Positions 54,798-64,000 of a stretch of DNA of 64,000 nt are shown in pieces. The number at the start of each line of letters is the position of its first letter. The first letter of the stretch is position 1. Made by a program: the position numbers and the translations under genes. The stretch is from NCBI GenBank assembly GCA_020721445.1, contig DYMU01000004.1, positions 112,200 to 176,199 on the forward strand, in the 5' to 3' direction. Below the pieces are notes generated by a model, which saw only the letters and a program-made list of their open reading frames with translations, was not told where the DNA came from and did not search any database. The stretch comes from Gemmobacter nectariphilus (GTDB lineage Bacteria > Pseudomonadota > Alphaproteobacteria > Rhodobacterales > Rhodobacteraceae).

Positions 54798-56552
54798 ATG
54801 ATGAGACGGTATTTCCCTATTCTTGACTGGGCGTCCACCTATGACAAGCCCACGCTGATGAGCGACCTGCTGGCGGCGATGATCGTCACCATCATGCTGA
54901 TCCCGCAATCGCTGGCTTACGCGCTGCTGGCGGGTCTGCCGGCCGAGGTCGGGCTTTACGCCTCGATTGCGCCGTTGATCCTTTATGCCGTGTTCGGCAC
55001 CTCGCGCACGCTGGCGGTGGGTCCGGTGGCGGTTGCCAGTCTGATGACGGCCGCCGCCGTGGGCGAACTGGCCACCCAAGGCACCCCGGAATACCTGAGT
55101 GCGGCCATTGCGCTGGCGGTCTGCTCGGGCCTGATGCTGCTGGTCATGGGGTTGTTGCGCTTGGGGTTTGTTGCCAACTTCCTCAGCCATCCGGTGATTT
55201 CGGGCTTTATCAGCGCCTCGGCGGTGCTGATTGCCGTGGGCCAGTTGCCCAGCCTTCTGGGGATCAAGGCCCCCGGCCATACCTTGCCCGAGATCTTGCA
55301 AGGCATCCTGACTGGGGTGGATACGACCAACATCTTCACGCTGTTGATTGGCATCTTTGCGACGGCCTTCCTGTGGTGGTCGCGCACCCGGCTGAAAGGC
55401 GAACTGCTGCGCCGCGGCATCGCGCCAGGCACATCGGCCGTTCTGGTGCGGGCGGCCCCGGTGGCGGCGGTGGCACTGACCACGCTGGTGGCCTATGGCT
55501 TTGGCTTGCAGGCGCAAGGCGTGGCCGTTGTCGGCGACATTCCGTCGGGTCTGCCGGTGCCGTCGCTGCCCTCGCTGGATCCGGCTTTGTGGCAGGCGAT
55601 CTTGCTGCCGGCGGCCCTGATTTCGCTGGTGGGCTATGTCGAAACCGTGTCGGTGGCGCAAACGCTTGCGGCAAAGCGGCGTCAACGCATTGATCCCGAT
55701 CAGGAATTGGTGGCGCTGGGGGTTTCCAATATCGGCGCCGGTCTGTCGGGCGGCTTTCCGGTGACGGGCGGCTTTGCGCGGTCCGTCGTCAACTTTGATG
55801 CCGGGGCCGAAACGCCCGCGGCCGGGGCCTTTACCGCCATCGGCATGGCCATGGCGACGCTGTTTCTGACCCCCCTGCTCTATCACCTGCCCAAGGCAAC
55901 GCTGGCCGCGACCATTATCGTGGCCGTTCTGGGACTGGTCGACAAGGACGCGCTGCGCCGGACCTGGGTGGCAAACCGGGCCGATTTCGCCGCCATGGCC
56001 GCAACCATAGCGCTGACCCTGCTGGCGGGGGTTGAAATTGGCATTGCCGCCGGCGTGGGCCTGTCAATTCTGCTGCATCTTTACCGCACCTCACGCCCGC
56101 ATGTGGCGGTGATCGGTCAGGTGCCGGGAACCGAACATTATCGCAACGTAAAGCGTCACCGCGTGGTCACCACACCCGATGTTCTGGCCCTGCGGGTGGA
56201 CGAGGCGCTTTATTTTCCCAACGCGCGGTTTCTGGAAGACACCATTCTGGGTGGTGTGGCCGAGGACAAGCGCATCCGCCATGTCGTGCTGAACTGCGTG
56301 GCGGTGAATGACATCGACAGCAGCGCGATCGAAAGTCTTGAAGCGATCAACACCCGGCTGAAGGATGCAAGCGTGAAACTGCATCTGGCCGATGTGAAAG
56401 GTCCGGTGATGGACCGCCTGCGCCGCACCCATTTCATCGACGATCTGACCGGTGGCGTGCATATGACGATGTATGATGCCATGCTGTTCCTTGCGCCCGA
56501 AGCCACCAAAGCGACCAGTGCCCTGCCCCGGATTGAGACGCTGAAAGCCTGA
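54798..56552 (+). CDS. SulP family anion transporter with STAS domain
   Basis: IPQSLAYALLAGLPAEVGLYASIAPLILYAVFGTSRTLAVGPVAVASLM; C-terminal STAS. Confidence 0.92.
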   Translation: MMRRYFPILDWASTYDKPTLMSDLLAAMIVTIMLIPQSLAYALLAGLPAEVGLYASIAPLILYAVFGTSRTLAVGPVAVASLMTAAAVGELATQGTPEYLSAAIALAVCSGLMLLVMGLLRLGFVANFLSHPVISGFISASAVLIAVGQLPSLLGIKAPGHTLPEILQGILTGVDTTNIFTLLIGIFATAFLWWSRTRLKGELLRRGIAPGTSAVLVRAAPVAAVALTTLVAYGFGLQAQGVAVVGDIPSGLPVPSLPSLDPALWQAILLPAALISLVGYVETVSVAQTLAAKRRQRIDPDQELVALGVSNIGAGLSGGFPVTGGFARSVVNFDAGAETPAAGAFTAIGMAMATLFLTPLLYHLPKATLAATIIVAVLGLVDKDALRRTWVANRADFAAMAATIALTLLAGVEIGIAAGVGLSILLHLYRTSRPHVAVIGQVPGTEHYRNVKRHRVVTTPDVLALRVDEALYFPNARFLEDTILGGVAEDKRIRHVVLNCVAVNDIDSSAIESLEAINTRLKDASVKLHLADVKGPVMDRLRRTHFIDDLTGGVHMTMYDAMLFLAPEATKATSALPRIETLKA

Positions 56553-56795
56553 CAGCCGCCCTGCAATCGGCACGCCCTGCGTCAGCGGTACGGCGACCAG
56601 ACCTTCTTTCAGGTTGTGTCGCGCATCGTCCATTATGGTCAGGCGTGTGACGCGAAAGCAGCAAAACGACAGCAACCGGAACCGTTATGCTGGGTTATGG
56701 TCACGGAACTTTTGACCGAAAGGTCAGATGACGTTAACATTCCGGCTAGGGATAGGGACACGTCGCGTAAACGGTGTCACGAAGTGGGGATCACC

Positions 56796-57578
56796 ATGAC
56801 GGCAGTTTTGCCGCTGATTTGTCGTATGGCCGAGGGTTCGTCGATAGACGAGGTGTGGGGTCATGCGGTGACCTTCTTTGGCAGCATCGGGTTTTCGCGG
56901 ATAAATTACGGCTTTACCCGGTTCTTTCATCAAAAAAGTGTCGGGGATCGGGACGATGCCGTTTTCCTGACCACGGGAAGCGACGAATACGTGCGGTTCT
57001 TCTTTCACAACGGCTTTTACACCCGCACCCCGGTGTATCGCTGGGCCTTGGCAAATACCGGGGCCTGCACGTGGCGATGGGTGAAAGACGCCTATGACGC
57101 CGGCCTGCTGACAGAAGATGAGGCCGATGCCGTCCGGCTGAACGTTGCCCAAGGGGTCACGGCCGGGATTTCGGTCAGCTTTCCCGAATCCTCGACCCGG
57201 TCCAAGGGCGCGCTTGGGCTGATTGCCGACCCCGGAATCGGGCACGATCAGGTCGACGCGATCTGGAAGACGCATCAGGATGAGATTTTGGCCGTCGCCC
57301 ACGCGATGCACCTGAAAATCATGACTCTGCCGCAACAGGCCGCAAAACTCAGCCTGACCGAACGGCAGCGTCAGGCGCTGGAATGGGTGGCCGATGGCAA
57401 GACCACACAAGATGTGGCGATGCTGATGGAGGTCTCGCCCGCCATGGTGGAAAAGCACCTGCGCCTTGCACGCGAGGCGTTGCAGGTTGAGACGACGGCG
57501 CAAGCTGTTGCAAAGGCTTCACTTTTGAACCTGATCTTCCCGCCCGTTGCAAAAAACCACAGGGTAGGGAAATCCTGA
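56796..57578 (+). CDS. LuxR-family regulator with autoinducer-binding-like domain (no luxI in window)
   Basis: C-terminal LTERQRQALEWVADGKTTQDVAMLMEVSPAMVEKHLRLAREAL. Confidence 0.88.
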   Translation: MTAVLPLICRMAEGSSIDEVWGHAVTFFGSIGFSRINYGFTRFFHQKSVGDRDDAVFLTTGSDEYVRFFFHNGFYTRTPVYRWALANTGACTWRWVKDAYDAGLLTEDEADAVRLNVAQGVTAGISVSFPESSTRSKGALGLIADPGIGHDQVDAIWKTHQDEILAVAHAMHLKIMTLPQQAAKLSLTERQRQALEWVADGKTTQDVAMLMEVSPAMVEKHLRLAREALQVETTAQAVAKASLLNLIFPPVAKNHRVGKS

Positions 57579-57818
57579 CTAACCTTACGTCACTTTTTAA
57601 CGTAATTTTAAGAAGTTCCGTGAGTGGTTGCCTTCTGGCTTGGAACGGCAAGTGGCAGACGATGCATTTTCATCGGCTCTGACGCTTGTTTTTGTTGCAA
57701 GGGACCGTCCCCGTCCCTTGGTTTGTGTGTCTGTCGGCATGGTCAATTATCGGTAATGCCTGCAGAAGTGTGTGCCCGTGCCTGATCCTTATCCCCATGG
57801 AAATGGCGCAAGAATGAA

Positions 57819-57855
57819 ACGGTGCGTCCCTGGGGGCGCACCGTTTTTCTTTGGC
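57819..57855 (+). terminator. Intrinsic terminator
   Basis: aaacggtgcgtccctgggggcgcaccgtttttcttt. Confidence 0.85.
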
Positions 57856-57863
57856 CCCTCGGC

Positions 57864-57892
57864 AAGAAAAAGGGCGACCCGAAGGCCGCCCC
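57864..57892 (-). terminator. Terminator of rpsB-tsf operon
   Basis: minus strand ggggcggccttcgggtcgccctttttctt. Confidence 0.85.
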
Positions 57893-57922
57893 GTTCAATG
57901 AACCATGCCAAGGGTCAGGGCT

Positions 57923-58831
57923 TCAGCCCTGAACCATCTTCGCCACTTCGGCGGCAAAATCTTCTTCTTTCTTCTCGATGCCCTCACCCACGGCGACGCG
58001 GGCATAGCCGACGATCTCGACCCCGGCTTCCTTGGCGGCCTGTTCCACCGTCAGATCAGGGTTGATCACGAAGGCCTGGCCCAGAAGCGTGTTTTCGGCC
58101 AGGAACTTCTTCATCCGGCCGGGAATGATGTTCTGGTGGATCACGTTTTCCGGCTTCGGCTTGGCCGAGGTTGCGTTTTCTTCCAGTGCCTTGGCGGTTT
58201 GCACGGTCAATTCACGCTCAACCAGCGTCGGGTCCATCGTGGCTTCTGACAGTGACAGCGGCGCGGTTGCGGCGATGTGCATGGCAAACTGCTTGCCAAT
58301 GGCCTGCGCCTTGTCTTCGGGGCCGTTCAGCGCCACCAGAACACCGATCTTGCCCATGCCTTCGGCCGCCGCGTTGTGGACGTAAGACACAACCGTGCTG
58401 CCTTCCAGAATGTGCATCCGGCGGAAGGTCATGTTTTCGCCGATGCGGGCGATGGCTTCCTGAATCACTTCGTCAACCGTCTTGCCATTCAGATGCGCGG
58501 CCTTGACGACTTCGATTGACTCGCCGGTGGTCAGGGCGACATTGGCCACGTCACGCACCAGCGCCTGAAAATCGGCGTTCTTGGCCACAAAGTCGGTTTC
58601 CGAGTTGATCTCGACAGCCACGCCCTTGCCATTGCTGACAGCCACGCCAACCAGACCTTCGGCGGCGACACGGTCCGCCTTCTTGGCGGCTTTCGCCAGG
58701 CCCTTGGTGCGCAGCCAGTCAACGGCGGCCTGCATGTCGCCATCCACTTCGGTCAGCGCCTTCTTGGCATCCATCATGCCGGCGCCGGTCGCTTCGCGCA
58801 GTTCCTTCACCATCGCAGCGGTGATTGTCAT
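57923..58831 (-). CDS. tsf: Elongation factor Ts
   Basis: [32 protein letters not shown]. Confidence 0.97.
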   Translation of the reverse strand: MTITAAMVKELREATGAGMMDAKKALTEVDGDMQAAVDWLRTKGLAKAAKKADRVAAEGLVGVAVSNGKGVAVEINSETDFVAKNADFQALVRDVANVALTTGESIEVVKAAHLNGKTVDEVIQEAIARIGENMTFRRMHILEGSTVVSYVHNAAAEGMGKIGVLVALNGPEDKAQAIGKQFAMHIAATAPLSLSEATMDPTLVERELTVQTAKALEENATSAKPKPENVIHQNIIPGRMKKFLAENTLLGQAFVINPDLTVEQAAKEAGVEIVGYARVAVGEGIEKKEEDFAAEVAKMVQG

Positions 58832-58909
58832 GGTCGGTCTCCTGATATCCATAGCTATGAAGTTGGCGGGGGTTATCCCCCCGCCATGTCACAAAACGAC
58901 GACAGCCGA

Positions 58910-59698
58910 TCAGGCGTCGATATCTGCGTCTTCGGCGGGTGCGTCTGCGGCAACAGCCTCTTCGACCGGAGCCTCTTCCAAGGCGCCAAGGTCGACGCCG
59001 GCGGCGCCCATCTGGGCGGTCATGCCATCAAGGGCTGCCCGAGAGATCAGGTCGCAATACATCGCAATCGCACGGGCGGCGTCGTCATTGCCGGGGATCA
59101 CGTAATCCACACCCTTGGGCGAGCAGTTGGTATCGACCACGGCCACAACCGGAATGCCCAGCTTGTTGGCCTCAAGGATCGCCAGATCTTCCTTGCCCAC
59201 GTCGATGATGAAGATCAGGTCCGGGGTGCCGCCCATTTCGCGGATGCCGCCCAAGGACGCTTGCAGTTTGCCCTGCTCGCGCTCCATGTTCAGGCGTTCT
59301 TTCTTGGTCAGACCTTCGGCGCCGTTGGCCAGCTTTTCATCAAACTGCTTCAGACGCTGGATCGACTGGGAAACGGTTTTCCAGTTGGTCAGCGTGCCAC
59401 CCAGCCAGCGGTGGTTCATGTAGAACTGCGCGCAGCGTTCTGCGGCGTCGGCGATCGGCTTTTGCGCCTGACGCTTGGTGCCGACAAACAGGATGCGACC
59501 GCCCTTGGCGACGGTGTCACGCACCACCTTCAGCGCCTGATCCAGCATCGGCACGGTCTGGGTCAGATCGAGGATGTGAATGCCGTTGCGGTCGCCGTAG
59601 ATGTACTGACCCATCTTCGGGTTCCAGCGTTGCGTCTGGTGACCGTAGTGAACGCCAGCTTCCAAAAGCTGACGCATGGTGAAATCGGGGAGCGCCAT
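58910..59698 (-). CDS. rpsB: 30S ribosomal protein S2
   Basis: [42 protein letters not shown]. Confidence 0.98.
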   Translation of the reverse strand: MALPDFTMRQLLEAGVHYGHQTQRWNPKMGQYIYGDRNGIHILDLTQTVPMLDQALKVVRDTVAKGGRILFVGTKRQAQKPIADAAERCAQFYMNHRWLGGTLTNWKTVSQSIQRLKQFDEKLANGAEGLTKKERLNMEREQGKLQASLGGIREMGGTPDLIFIIDVGKEDLAILEANKLGIPVVAVVDTNCSPKGVDYVIPGNDDAARAIAMYCDLISRAALDGMTAQMGAAGVDLGALEEAPVEEAVAADAPAEDADIDA

Positions 59699-59918
59699 GT
59701 CCAATATCCTTTTTCCGGTTTGCGCCTCGGCGGATGATCTCAGGGTTGCCCCCAACCGGTGGACCATTCGGGATTTCTCCCCGAACTGGCCCGCATCCGC
59801 CTGTGAAGTGGCGTGTCCCTACCCTGCGCCTTGACGCTTTGCAAGGGCGCAGAGTGGCTGGCAGCGCAGAAAGCCGGGGGATTGCTAAGGAATGGGCGGT
59901 GTCCGGGCCTGCCCGGGC

Positions 59919-60638
59919 CTAGCGCAAGGCCGGGTTCTGCACTTTCACACTCGCAGCCTCTTTGCCGTTGGGATAGACCAACCCCGCCGAGATGATCAGC
60001 TTGGCCGCGTCTTCCACTGAAATGTCCAGAAAGATCACGTCCTTTTCGGCAACATAGACCAGAAATCCCGAGGTGGGGTTCGGCGTGGTCGGCACAAAGA
60101 CCGAAATAACGTCATGCACCCCATGCAGGTTCAGCCTCGCCTGCAATTCGCCCTTGGCCCGGGTGGACACAAAGCCGATTGCCCAGATGTTTTCCTTCGG
60201 GAATTCGACAAGGCACGACCGTTCAAAGCTTTGCTCGCTTTGCGAAAACACGGTTTCGGCAATCTGTTTCAAACCGTTGTAGATCGACCTGACCACCGGC
60301 ATCCGGTCCACCAGACGCTCGGCCCAGGTGATCAGCGACCGCCCGATCAGCCCCTTGGCGATCCAACCGATAACGACGGTGAACACCAAAAACACCATGA
60401 CGCCCACGCCGCGCAGCGGAAACTCGGCTTCGGGGCCAAACCATTGCCGGATCAGCGCCTCGGGCTTCCAGGGGCCGGGGATCAGCGGCAAGATCCAGCC
60501 GTCGATCCAGCCGATCACCGTCCAGATCAGATAGATCGTCAACCCGATCGGCAGAATGACCACAAGCCCCGTCAGGAACGAGGCGCGGATCTTGGCAAAC
60601 AGGCCGGGTCGTTTCTGGTTCTGGGTCGGCTCTGACAT
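59919..60638 (-). CDS. DUF502 family membrane protein
   Basis: RASFLTGLVVILPIGLTIYLIWTVIGWIDGW. Confidence 0.9.
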   Translation of the reverse strand: MSEPTQNQKRPGLFAKIRASFLTGLVVILPIGLTIYLIWTVIGWIDGWILPLIPGPWKPEALIRQWFGPEAEFPLRGVGVMVFLVFTVVIGWIAKGLIGRSLITWAERLVDRMPVVRSIYNGLKQIAETVFSQSEQSFERSCLVEFPKENIWAIGFVSTRAKGELQARLNLHGVHDVISVFVPTTPNPTSGFLVYVAEKDVIFLDISVEDAAKLIISAGLVYPNGKEAASVKVQNPALR

Positions 60639-60746
60639 GGTCCCTCTCAAGCTGCAAACGGCATAAGCGGCAATTGTGACAATCACAATGCGCCTGCGTC
60701 ACATGCGGCCGCAAATTCTGGGCGCTGCGGCGCAAAGCGGCGTTGC

Positions 60747-61661
60747 TTAGCCCTGCGCTGCCATTTCGCGGGCAATGGCCGAGGCCAGCCGCGCATTGTT
60801 CAACACCAGCGCGATGTTGGCGGTCAGTGACCTGCCAGCGGTCATTTCATACATCCGGTCCAGCAGGAACGGTGTCACCATCTTGGCCGATATCCCCTGC
60901 GCCTGCGCCTCGCGCAAAGCGGCCTCGATCGCCGGGGTAATCTCGTCCGACGGGATTTCCGCCTCGGGCGGGATCGGGTTTGCCACCAACTGCCCGCCGG
61001 GCAGGCCCAGCCGGGCGCGCATCAGGTGGGCGGCGGCGATCTGCGCGGCGCTGTCCATCCGCAAGGGCGCGGCAAGGCCCGCAGACCGTGACCAGAACGC
61101 TGGAAAATCATCCTGCCCATAGGCGATGACCGGCACGCCATGGGTTTCCAGCACCTCCAGCGTTTTGGGCAGGTCCAGAATCGCCTTGGCCCCCGCCGCC
61201 ACCACCGTTACCGGGGTTGCCGCCAGTTCCAGCAGGTCGGCCGAGATATCAAACGTGGTTTCCGCCCCGCGATGCACCCCGCCGATGCCGCCGGTGGCAA
61301 AAACCTTGATGCCCGCCAGATGGGCGCAGATCATCGTGGCCGCCACCGTGGTGGCCCCCATCGCCCCGGTCACAAGGCAGGCCGCCAGATCAGCGCGCGA
61401 CAGTTTGGCCACGTCCTGCGCCTGCCCCAGCCGGTCCAGCTGACCGGTGGTCAGGCCGATGCAGATCTGCCCGTCCATGATGGCAATCGTGGCGGGCACG
61501 GCCCCGCTGCTGCGCACCTCGTCTTCCACCGCGCGGGCGGTGTCAACGTTTTGCGGAAACGGCATGCCATGGGTGATGATGGTGGATTCCAGCGCCACAA
61601 TGGCCCGGCCCTCGGCACGGGCCTGCGCCACTTCGGGGGCAAGGGTAAGGGGAAGGCTCAT
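60747..61661 (-). CDS. psuG: Pseudouridine-5'-phosphate glycosidase
   Basis: ALESTIITHGMPFPQN, GGIGGVHRGAETTFDISADL. Confidence 0.95.
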   Translation of the reverse strand: MSLPLTLAPEVAQARAEGRAIVALESTIITHGMPFPQNVDTARAVEDEVRSSGAVPATIAIMDGQICIGLTTGQLDRLGQAQDVAKLSRADLAACLVTGAMGATTVAATMICAHLAGIKVFATGGIGGVHRGAETTFDISADLLELAATPVTVVAAGAKAILDLPKTLEVLETHGVPVIAYGQDDFPAFWSRSAGLAAPLRMDSAAQIAAAHLMRARLGLPGGQLVANPIPPEAEIPSDEITPAIEAALREAQAQGISAKMVTPFLLDRMYEMTAGRSLTANIALVLNNARLASAIAREMAAQG

Positions 61662-62545
61662 GATAAGGTCTCTCCTGAAACATGGTCTGCCGCGGCGCAC
61701 AGCGCCATGGTCAACGCCTTTGCGCGCGCCGCCCCGCGCGCTTCGGCCACGATATGCGCGGCCATGAAGGTATCGCCCGCCCCGGTCACCCGGGCAACCG
61801 GAACCGGCGGCGGGCGGTCGGTGATCACGCCCTGCCCGCGCCTGCCATCGGCGGCAAGGCATCCGCCATCGGTGACCAGCACCCGTGCAGCCCCACGGTC
61901 CAACAGCGCCACCGCCGCCTCTGCCGCGCAGGTGAACCGGCCCTTGGCGATCACTCCGGCCTCTTCTAGGTTGACATAAAGCGTGGCTTTGGGGTGGTCC
62001 AGCAGCGGCACCAACCGCGCGGCCTTGGCGGGGCTGGCGGCGGCCACCCGCAGATCAGCGCTTGCAAACAGGGGCGATCCGGCAATGTCCGACAGCAAGG
62101 CCCCGGTCAGATTGCCATCCAGCGCGATAAGCCCGGCAAAAGGTGCCTCGGCCGAACCCAGCCTGCCATCCGCCAGCGCGGCAATCACCTTTTCCCCCGC
62201 CAGTTCCAGTGAATGGGCGTCGGCCACGGCGGCAATCAGGCCGTTCGTGCCTTCGATTGCCATGTAGCGGTCGGTTGGCAGATCATCGGACCGATAGACA
62301 TGGCGGCAGTCCAGCCCCATCCGCAGGCAGGCGGCGATCAGATCATCACCCTCGCTGTCGCGCCCGACGGCACTCAGCAGCGTCGGGTGCAGGCCAAAGC
62401 GCGTCAGCGTCATGGCGATGTTCAAGGCCACCCCGCCGGGGCCCCGCGTGATCCGCCCCGGCACATCCGACCCCAGCCCCAGCGACGACGGCGCGCGACC
62501 GATGATGTCCCAATGGACCGACCCGATGCAAAGAATGTGGCTCAT
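61658..62545 (-). CDS. psuK: PfkB-family carbohydrate kinase (probable pseudouridine kinase)
   Basis: GGVALNIAMTLTRFG, VTGAGDTFMAAHI; overlaps psuG by 4 bp. Confidence 0.85.
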   Translation of the reverse strand: MSHILCIGSVHWDIIGRAPSSLGLGSDVPGRITRGPGGVALNIAMTLTRFGLHPTLLSAVGRDSEGDDLIAACLRMGLDCRHVYRSDDLPTDRYMAIEGTNGLIAAVADAHSLELAGEKVIAALADGRLGSAEAPFAGLIALDGNLTGALLSDIAGSPLFASADLRVAAASPAKAARLVPLLDHPKATLYVNLEEAGVIAKGRFTCAAEAAVALLDRGAARVLVTDGGCLAADGRRGQGVITDRPPPVPVARVTGAGDTFMAAHIVAEARGAARAKALTMALCAAADHVSGETLS

Positions 62546-62565
62546 GCCCGCGTTGTGCAGCAGGC

Positions 62566-63339
62566 TTACAGCGCCGTCCAGCCGCCATCGACCGAAATCG
62601 TGGTGCCTGTCACCTGCGCCGCCGCGTCCGAGCACAGATAGACCGCCGTTCCGCCGATCTGTTCCACCGTGGCAAACTGGCGGCTGGGCTGGCGTTCCAG
62701 CATCACCTCGCGGATCACGGTTTCACGGTCCATGCCATGCGTCTTCATCTGGTCGGGGATCTGCGCCTCGACCAAGGGCGTCAGCACATAGCCGGGGCAG
62801 ATGGCGTTGGCAGTGATGCCCTGACCCGCACATTCGAGTGCTGTGACCTTGGTAACGCCGACGATGCCATGCTTGGCCGCAACATAGGCCGATTTGAACG
62901 GGCTGGCGGTCAGGCCATGCGCCGATGCGATGTTGACCACCCGGCCCCAGCCCGCGGCCCGCATCATCGGCAGGGCCACGGCCGTGGTGTGAAACGCCGA
63001 ACTCAGGTTGATGGCAATGATCGCATCCCACTTGGCCACCGGAAAGCCTTCAATCGGCGCGACGTGCTGGATGCCGGCGTTGTTCACCAGAATATCGCAG
63101 GCCCCGGCCTGTTCGATCAGGCGGCGGCAGTCGTCGCCTTTGGACATATCCGCCGCGATATAGCGCACCGTCACGCCATGCCGCGCGGCAATGTCGGCGG
63201 CAAGGGCGTGGTCTTCGGCGCGGTCGGTAAAGCTGTTGATCACCAGATCGGCCCCGGCGCGCGCCAGTTCTTCGGCCACCCCCAACCCGATGCCGGAATT
63301 GGACCCGGTCACAACCGCCGTCTTGCCCTTCAGGATCAT
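62566..63339 (-). CDS. SDR oxidoreductase, probable 3-hydroxybutyrate dehydrogenase
   Basis: LKGKTAVVTGSNSGIGLGVAEELARAGADLVINSF; SAHGLTASPFKSAYVAAKHG; ANAICPGYVLTPLVE. Confidence 0.88.
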   Translation of the reverse strand: MILKGKTAVVTGSNSGIGLGVAEELARAGADLVINSFTDRAEDHALAADIAARHGVTVRYIAADMSKGDDCRRLIEQAGACDILVNNAGIQHVAPIEGFPVAKWDAIIAINLSSAFHTTAVALPMMRAAGWGRVVNIASAHGLTASPFKSAYVAAKHGIVGVTKVTALECAGQGITANAICPGYVLTPLVEAQIPDQMKTHGMDRETVIREVMLERQPSRQFATVEQIGGTAVYLCSDAAAQVTGTTISVDGGWTAL

Positions 63340-63416
63340 CTTCGCCCCCATGCTGCCTTTGCGTCAGACTACATGCTGCAAGCGCAAAGGACAGCGCATA
63401 AGCTTCGCGAAATGCC

Positions 63417-63492
63417 AAAAAAAACGCCAGCGCGAAGCTGGCGTTAAGTTATTGAGGCAGGTTTCATACAGGCAAGAAACCTATCGAGCAGT
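63417..63492 (-). ncRNA. Candidate intergenic sRNA (about 76 nt) with two hairpins and a Rho-independent terminator
   Basis: Minus-strand TTGGCC(63527-63522)-N17-TATAAA(63504-63499); hairpin aggtttc...gaaacct; terminator aacgccagcttcgcgctggcgtttttttt. Confidence 0.5.
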
Positions 63493-63605
63493 GACGCCTT
63501 TATACGCCGCCTTCCGGCGGGGGCCAAGTTAAAAGTTTGAAAAGGCACGAAAGCCTGCGTAGCGTGGGGCCCAAGAAACCAAGGCCACGGGGGATTGTTG
63601 CCACA

Positions 63606-64000
63606 ATGAGACGGGATTTTTTCCACAAGGCAGCTGCTTTCGCACTGACCACGGCGCTGGTTTTCTCGGCATCCGCAGGACTGGCGCAAAGCGGTGATTC
63701 CCCCGCCCATGGCATAGCTATGTATGGCACCCCGGCCCTCCCCCCGGATTTTGTGTCATTGCCACAGGTGAACCCCGATGCCCCCAATGGCGGCAAGATC
63801 ATCTTCGGCGAGTCCGGCAGTTTCGATTCGATGAACCCGTTCATCCTGAAAGGGCGCGCGCCGGCAGGCTTGTCGGCGATGACGGTCGAGACGCTGATGG
63901 GCCGTTCCTATGACGAACCCTTCACGCTTTACGGTCTTCTGGCCGAATCGATCACCACCGATCCGGCCCGCAGCTATGCCGAATTCACCCTGCGCGAGGC
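63606..64000 (+). CDS. Extracellular solute-binding protein of an ABC transporter, partial at window end
   Basis: MRRDFFHKAAAFALTTALVFSASAGLAQS signal peptide; APNGGKIIFGESGSFDSMNPFILKG. Confidence 0.85.
   Translation, partial: MRRDFFHKAAAFALTTALVFSASAGLAQSGDSPAHGIAMYGTPALPPDFVSLPQVNPDAPNGGKIIFGESGSFDSMNPFILKGRAPAGLSAMTVETLMGRSYDEPFTLYGLLAESITTDPARSYAEFTLRE

Noticed and set aside
54741-55886. 381-aa minus-strand ORF opposite the SulP gene
   Set aside because: Antisense artefact; low complexity and no motifs
57585-57605. TTACGT-N9-ACGTAA repeat just after the LuxR gene
   Set aside because: Downstream location and short arms; could be chance in an AT-rich gap

Overview
High-GC alphaproteobacterial chromosome segment, most consistent with Rhodobacteraceae because of the dusB(nifR3)-ntrBC-ntrYX-trkAH-hfq-hflX order and the iscR-suf operon. 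It is mostly core genome: lipA, COQ10-like protein, hpt, ispDF, ntr regulatory genes, guaB, cckA, recA, alaS, typA, icd, isc/suf operon, rpsB-tsf, psuGK and a bdhA-like gene. Two parts look more accessory: (i) an octaheme cytochrome c (OTR-family) plus cytochrome b pair between sufS and tRNA-Arg(CCG); (ii) a minus-strand cluster of two GT39 transferases, two PAP2 phosphatases, a LABN protein and a GT2, next to a SulP transporter and a LuxR solo. The observations I think most deserve a second look are: two Irr/ICE-like palindromes in the isc/suf operon, one of them inside the cysteine desulfurase ORF in an AT-rich, rare-codon patch with promoter-like elements; an 11-bp tandem duplication that frameshifts the YbjQ-family gene in the same operon; a candidate minus-strand intergenic sRNA near the right end; a mixed FNR/NnrR-like box upstream of the octaheme cytochrome; and a CtrA-type TTAA-N7-TTAA site upstream of cckA. 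All calls are by eye from the sequence; no database search or alignment was run.
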